A stretch of DNA of 64,000 nucleotides, from positions 189,913,741-189,977,740 of the forward strand of contig CM041465.1 in NCBI GenBank assembly GCA_023213395.1, written 5' to 3'. Position numbers and translations under genes: made by a program. Source of the stretch: Cycas panzhihuaensis. Its lineage: Eukaryota; Cycadophyta. Of the stretch, positions 59,570 through 64,000 are shown piece by piece. A model generated the notes under the pieces. It did no database searches. It saw only the letters and a list, made by a program, of their open reading frames with translations, and was not told where the DNA came from. The stretch's first letter is position 1; each line of letters begins with the position of its first letter.

Positions 59570-60860
59570 CCTAAAAGGGCAATTGAACATGAAATCCAGC
59601 TGGTTGCTGATTCACCTTTGCCGAATCTTAGTCTCTCACCAAACTCGCTTTGGAGAATGAAGAGATTAAGAGGCAGATTCAAGAACTCTTGGAACAAGGA
59701 GTGATTAAGCCAAGTTGTTCCCCATGTGGATCACCTATTATTTTGGTGCCAAAGAAAGATGGAGGATGGAGAATGTGCATCGACTACCAAGCTTTGAACA
59801 AGATCACCATAAAGAATAGACATCCTCATCGCAGATAGATGACTTGTTGGACCAAATTGTAGCGGCAAGATATTTTAGCAAAATAGACCAAATCGAAGCT
59901 ACCATCAGGTTCGAATCCGAGAGGAGGATACTTGGAAAACAACCTTCAAATCGAAGCAAGGATTGTTTGAATGGTTGGTGATGTCGTTTGGTTTGTGCAA
60001 TGCACCTGCCACTTTCATGAGGTTGATGAATGAGGTATTAAGACCCTTCATTGATGACTTTGTAATTGTTTATCTAGATGATATTATGATTTTTAGCTAT
60101 ACATGGGAGGAGCACCTCCAACATGTTGAGCAAGTGCTCAAAGTTCTCCAAGAGCAGCAGTTAAAACTAAATCTAAAGAAGTGCGAGTTTGAAAAATAAT
60201 CTCTTGTCTTCTTAGGTTTCATGGTTGGAGGAGGAGAATTGAAGATTGACCCAGCAAAGATCAAAGTCATTCTCAATTGGCCCACACCCAAGACAACCAC
60301 AGAGGTAAGAAGTTTCATTGGTGCATGTCAGTATTTAAGGAAATTTATTTTCAAATTCTCTCAAATTGCAATACCTCTTCATGCATTGATGGGAGGACAT
60401 GCAAAGTTTCATTGGGAGAATGAATAAGAAAAAGCTTCCAGGCTTTTGAAGCAGAAAATCTGTGAGGCACTAGTGTTAGCTTTACCCTCGCTGCAGAAGC
60501 CATTTGAATTGGAGATCGATGCTTGTGCTATGCCATGGGAGCGATTGAAGCAAGAAGGAAAACCGATAACATACCATTCGTAGACATTCAATGGAGTCAT
60601 CTTAAACTACCTAACTTACGATAAGGAGCTCTATGCATTGCACCAAGCGGGAAGCATTGGAGACCCTATTTGTTGGGAAAGAAGTGGTCATCCACACCCA
60701 CCATAACCCTTTCCAATTTTACAGACTCACCCAAGTTGCGAGAGGCTAGGCACATGAAGTGGATGTCCTATTTGCAGCAATTTCACATCGTGGTTAAATA
60801 CAAGAAAGGAACGACAAATAAGATTGTAAACTTGCTGTCCAGACCTCCTCAACAGTAAGG
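59570..60860 (+). pseudogene. RT and RNase H of Gypsy-2
   Basis: The RT starts with an EHEIQLV block near 59585, then [40 protein letters not shown] (59700-59830), a frame change, [36 protein letters not shown] and [12 protein letters not shown] with an intact YxDD. A TAA stop at 60197 precedes the thumb block FLGFMVGGGELKIDPAKIK. RNase H starts near 60500 (LEIDACAM), with PITYHS and a TYDKELYALHQA block, then another shift and the HIVVKYKKGTTNKIVNLLSR end near 60840. A handful of lesions separate it from a readable frame. Confidence 0.92.
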
Positions 60861-60929
60861 TAATTCTAGTCTGTTGGTAGCTATGCATTTTCAACCTTTC
60901 TGCCATGATGAATATGTTGATTTGTATTT

Positions 60930-62378
60930 GAAAGATGAGGCATTCAAGCCTATCTTTGAGCGATTCTGAAGGAAAAGTAGTTGCAGATTTCCAGCTAAAA
61001 GATGGACTTCTTTGCAAGCAAGATAAGCTTTGCATTCCAAAGCGTGCAGACCAAATGAAGTGGATAAGAGAAGCTCACACCTCTCGAGTTGCAGGACACT
61101 TTGGAGTAGGAAAGACGCTAAATTTGCAGCGATATATGTATTAGCCAAACATATAGCAAGATGTGACTACAGTAGTACGAGGGTGTACATTATGTAGCAC
61201 ATCAAAGCTGGCAAATAGGAAGTTTGGGTTGTACATTCCACTTCCTATTCCGTCACGACTGTGGGAAAGTATCTCCATGGATTTTTTTGGGAGGACTACC
61301 ATAAACCAAAAATGGTATGGATTATTCGTTTGTAGTTGTTGATCAGTTCAATAAAATGGTGATGTTAATTCCCTGTAAAAAAACACATACAGGAGAAGAC
61401 ATAGCTAGATTATTTTTCCAGCATGTTTGGAAGTATTTTGGACTTCCTAACTCAATCATTTCTGATCGAGATAGCAGATTTCTGAGTCATTTTTGGCAAA
61501 CACTTTGGGGAATGATGGATACGAAGCTAAAGATGAGCACAGCTTTTCATCCTTAAATAGATGGTCAGACTGAAGTTGTCAACAGGACATTGGTATAGCT
61601 GTTACAAGGATACAATGCCAAGCATCCTAAGACTTAGGATGAAAGTCTCCCATATTTACAATTTGCATTCAATAGAGCTATCCATAGCTCAACCTAGAAA
61701 TCACCATTTGAGGTATGTTTGGGATTTCTACCTGCAAGTCCTTTCAATTTAGAATTTTCTGCTCAACTTTCTGTAGGAAATGGAAAGGAGGAAGAAGGAG
61801 ATGAAAAGGCATAAAGATTCTTAGAAAAAATCAGAAAAATCCATCAACATGTTGAAGAACAGCTTTAAAAATCTCAATAGAAATACAAGCAGTGGCATGA
61901 TGCACATAGAACCAGCCATTCCTTTAAGGAAGGAGATAGAGTTTGGTTGCACCTCAGTAAGAAAAGATTACAAGGTGAAGGCAAAAAGCTAAAGCCTTTA
62001 CGATATGGTCCTTTTACAATTTTGAAAAAAATTGGGGAAAATGCTTTCTAGCTTGAACTTCCAGAATTCATGAAGATGTATTCTATAGTGAATGTTGAGA
62101 ATTTGAAGATATTCGAGCCATCGATGTTGGATGAAGATGAAGATAGAGTTCCACTCTTACCAAACCCAGAGGAGTTGTAGATAGAGAAAGAGGAACCAAT
62201 GCAAAATGATTGCATTCTTCAAAGGAAGGCATCGAGACTCGAAGAGGCATAATCGAGTCCTTCAGAATTGTAGAGAAAGGACAAGTACCTAGCAAAGCAA
62301 AATGGTACAATAAGGAAATAGGGAAAATCAAATTCCCTCATCTACAACTATAAAGTTCATGAGGCCATGAACTCCTAA
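60930..62378 (+). pseudogene. integrase of Gypsy-2
   Basis: The zinc domain near 61073-61200 has H-x-H and CTLC, with two stops inside. The core keeps its three acidic residues: SMDFF near 61275, SDRDSRF near 61465 and DGQTEVVNR near 61560. One frameshift lies near 61310, and stops sit near 61557 and 61597. The C-terminal GPY/F-type module follows (KPLRYGPFTILKKIGENAF, 61990-62050), then an acidic tail ending near 62378. I see no clear chromodomain, though a decayed one after 62200 cannot be excluded. Confidence 0.9.
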
Positions 62379-62391
62379 AAAATGGGAGTTC
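62377..62391 (+). promoter_or_regulatory. polypurine tract of Gypsy-2
   Basis: AAAAAATGGGAGTTC lies between the pol stop and the TGATCCG of the 3' LTR. It is less pure than usual but in the right place. Confidence 0.65.
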
Positions 62392-63634
62392 TGATCCGTT
62401 TCAGATCTTTAAAATACTCTAAATACTTTGTTTTTCATGTAAATGGTCTTTATGTAGTAGAAAATTGCCTTAAAAAGGCTTAATGGTCTTCATTTAGTAG
62501 AAATATGCCTTTAAAAGGCTTAAAAATGTAAAAAAATATATTTCTACAAGTACAAAAAGGTGCTATAACTGCTATCAAGCTACTATTAAGGTGCTACAAC
62601 TACTACCAAGGTGCTACTAAGGTGTCAGAATCGCTACTAAGGTGCTACCAAGGTGTTACACAAGTGTTACTACACGGAGCTACTACAGTACCACGGCTAT
62701 TATAGGCTGCTATAGTAGTACTACGAATCGCAGAGATCACACGCATAACTACAGAGACTACTACATCAGCCAAGAATCGTGGAGATCGCTACAGCTATGA
62801 GATCACACGAATCATGGAGACTGCTACGCAGAAGTCAAAAAACGGAAAAATAACAAAAATAGAAATGGTTTTGGCGGCACAAACGGTAATCGTTTAGCAC
62901 GAAATTTGAGGAGAGGGTGTGCACACATGTCCTCTACGCATTCAAAGAGGAAAAACTCTAAAATAAAAGGATTTTTCCAAGATTTTACAAGCCGTTTTGA
63001 AATCTGTTGGAAAATGGAAAAATGAAAATATCTTTCTAAAATGGAAACGCTTTTAAGTAAAATTTGAGAGAGGAATTTGGGGGATCTTGACAGAGATTTC
63101 TGACAGAAATAAGAGGATGCCGTAGCCCTAGACACAACATGGAGCAAGAATTAAGGAAAGCTTCAAGAAATCAACTTTCTAGAAGGAGAACGACTCCAAA
63201 GTGTGAAAATCTACGTTGGGAGAGAACACAGCAGAAACGTAGTGGAAAAACCTATTGCGGGGATCTGGAAGGAGCCCAGAAAATCATAGCTGTAGCCAAG
63301 AAGAGAAGACAAAAAGAGCAGCAGTCCCAGAAAGAGATGCTAGCCAGTTCTTCTTCACTAAAACAGGGTTTTTGGTAACAAAAGACCAAAAACGGTTTTG
63401 CAGACTTCGAGACGGAGGTTCCAGCGAATGAGCAGCAGCTCAAGGAGAGCCCAACTCTCATTTTCTCTCTCCCAAAACACTGCAACAGTCCCTTGCATGC
63501 TCAACAGAGCACAAACAAAGGAGTTTTGTAAGAAAATTTTAATATCTTCAATTCTATGTAATAATATATAAATTGTTTCTAGATTTTATTTCAATTGGTT
63601 AAAGTTTTCACTTTCCCATTCAAGATTCAGATCA
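62392..63634 (+). repeat. 3' LTR of Gypsy-2
   Basis: TGATCCG...AAGATTCAGATCA, co-linear with 56421-57664, including the duplicated GCCTTTAAAAGGCTTAA block and the GCTAC-type array. TATAC follows it. Confidence 0.95.
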
Positions 63635-63639
63635 TATAC

Positions 63640-64000
63640 ATATCCATGTAAATATGCTATTGGATGATATCATGGCTCAAGAGACATGATAGACTACTTA
63701 TGAGATAAATCATAATATAAATATATACATACACCATTTGAGAACTTGGGAGAAAGGTTTAAGACAAGTAAATGTATTCATTCTAATCATTAAGAGGAGA
63801 TCCCAACTCCACCTTCTCCCATGGCTTTTCCTACACTAGGTTTTTCATGTATAAATTTATTTTCTCTCCTATGGTGAATGATCTCAATGCTTATGGTATA
63901 TGATTTATCTATTATTTACTCTACCTTACTGTTATTTCTCTATATATGTACATATACTCATGAGATTATTCAATTATCATATATGCATATTATATTTTAT
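63640..64000. other. flank of Gypsy-2, nothing recognisable
   Basis: AT-rich sequence to the end of the window without coding or repeat similarity that I can see. It should be continuous with 56386-56420 before the Gypsy-2 insertion. Confidence 0.4.

Larger units (their letters stand above)
56421..63634 (+). mobile_element. Gypsy-2, complete Ty3/gypsy element
   Basis: Two LTRs of 1244 and 1243 bp enclose a PBS, gag, protease, RT, RNase H and integrase in gypsy order, and a purine-rich tract. The five bases TATAC stand immediately before the left LTR (56416-56420) and immediately after the right one (63635-63639), a perfect target-site duplication. LTR similarity is high by eye, pol motifs are nearly complete, and disruptions are fewer than elsewhere. 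This is likely the most recent insertion in the window. Confidence 0.96.

Noticed and set aside
1-64000. CRISPR array, bacterial operons or ribosome binding sites
   Set aside because: Nothing of the kind is present; the sequence is plant nuclear repeat DNA.

Overview
The window reads as intergenic heterochromatin from a land plant with a large genome. I see no intact host gene, rRNA, tRNA or CRISPR array. Nearly everything recognisable is LTR retrotransposon, mostly Ty1/copia with two Ty3/gypsy elements, in very different states of decay. Primer-binding sites (PBS) match the 3' end of plant initiator tRNA-Met (TGGTATCAGAGC and variants), which is typical of plant elements. In-frame stops are mostly TAG or TAA where the families carry Gln, as expected from deamination of methylated cytosine. 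The AT-rich, deeply eroded, nested layout would suit a gymnosperm or another large-genome plant, but I cannot name the species.

Layout. 1-3067: 3' two thirds of a copia element with a 218-bp LTR (Copia-1). 3068-6552: AT-rich DNA without recognisable genes, ending at a PBS. 6553-9960: very degenerate gypsy gag-pol (Gypsy-1). 12570-16450: a long decayed reading region of unknown identity, interrupted by a minus-strand tandem array of a tiny-LTR element (68-bp LTRs; TRIM/SMART class) at 13003-13600. 17785-18040: an LTR related to that of Copia-4. About 18434-34300: a minus-strand copia (Copia-3) split by two later insertions, a minus-strand copia with a tiny LTR (Copia-B, about 18698-24843) and a complete plus-strand copia (Copia-2, 25552-33122). 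35840-44107: a non-autonomous copia-like structure with two 2.14-kb direct repeats, each made of an LTR, a PBS and a leader. Between them lie a gag fragment and, in reverse orientation, what looks like a captured host-gene fragment with splice-site-like borders. 47301-51658: degenerate plus-strand copia (Copia-4) with its 3' LTR. 53558-55113: a second unknown decayed reading region ending at a polypurine tract. 56001-56385: a minus-strand LTR with PBS. 56421-63634: a complete gypsy element (Gypsy-2) with 1.24-kb LTRs and a perfect TATAC target-site duplication, probably the youngest insertion here.

The pol genes encode the usual protease, integrase, reverse transcriptase and RNase H modules, but none is uninterrupted. 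The parts most worth following up are the 68-bp-LTR array with tRNA-like promoter boxes next to its PBS, its possible autonomous relative Copia-B, the composite 2.14-kb repeats enclosing a host-like gene fragment, and the two unidentified reading regions.
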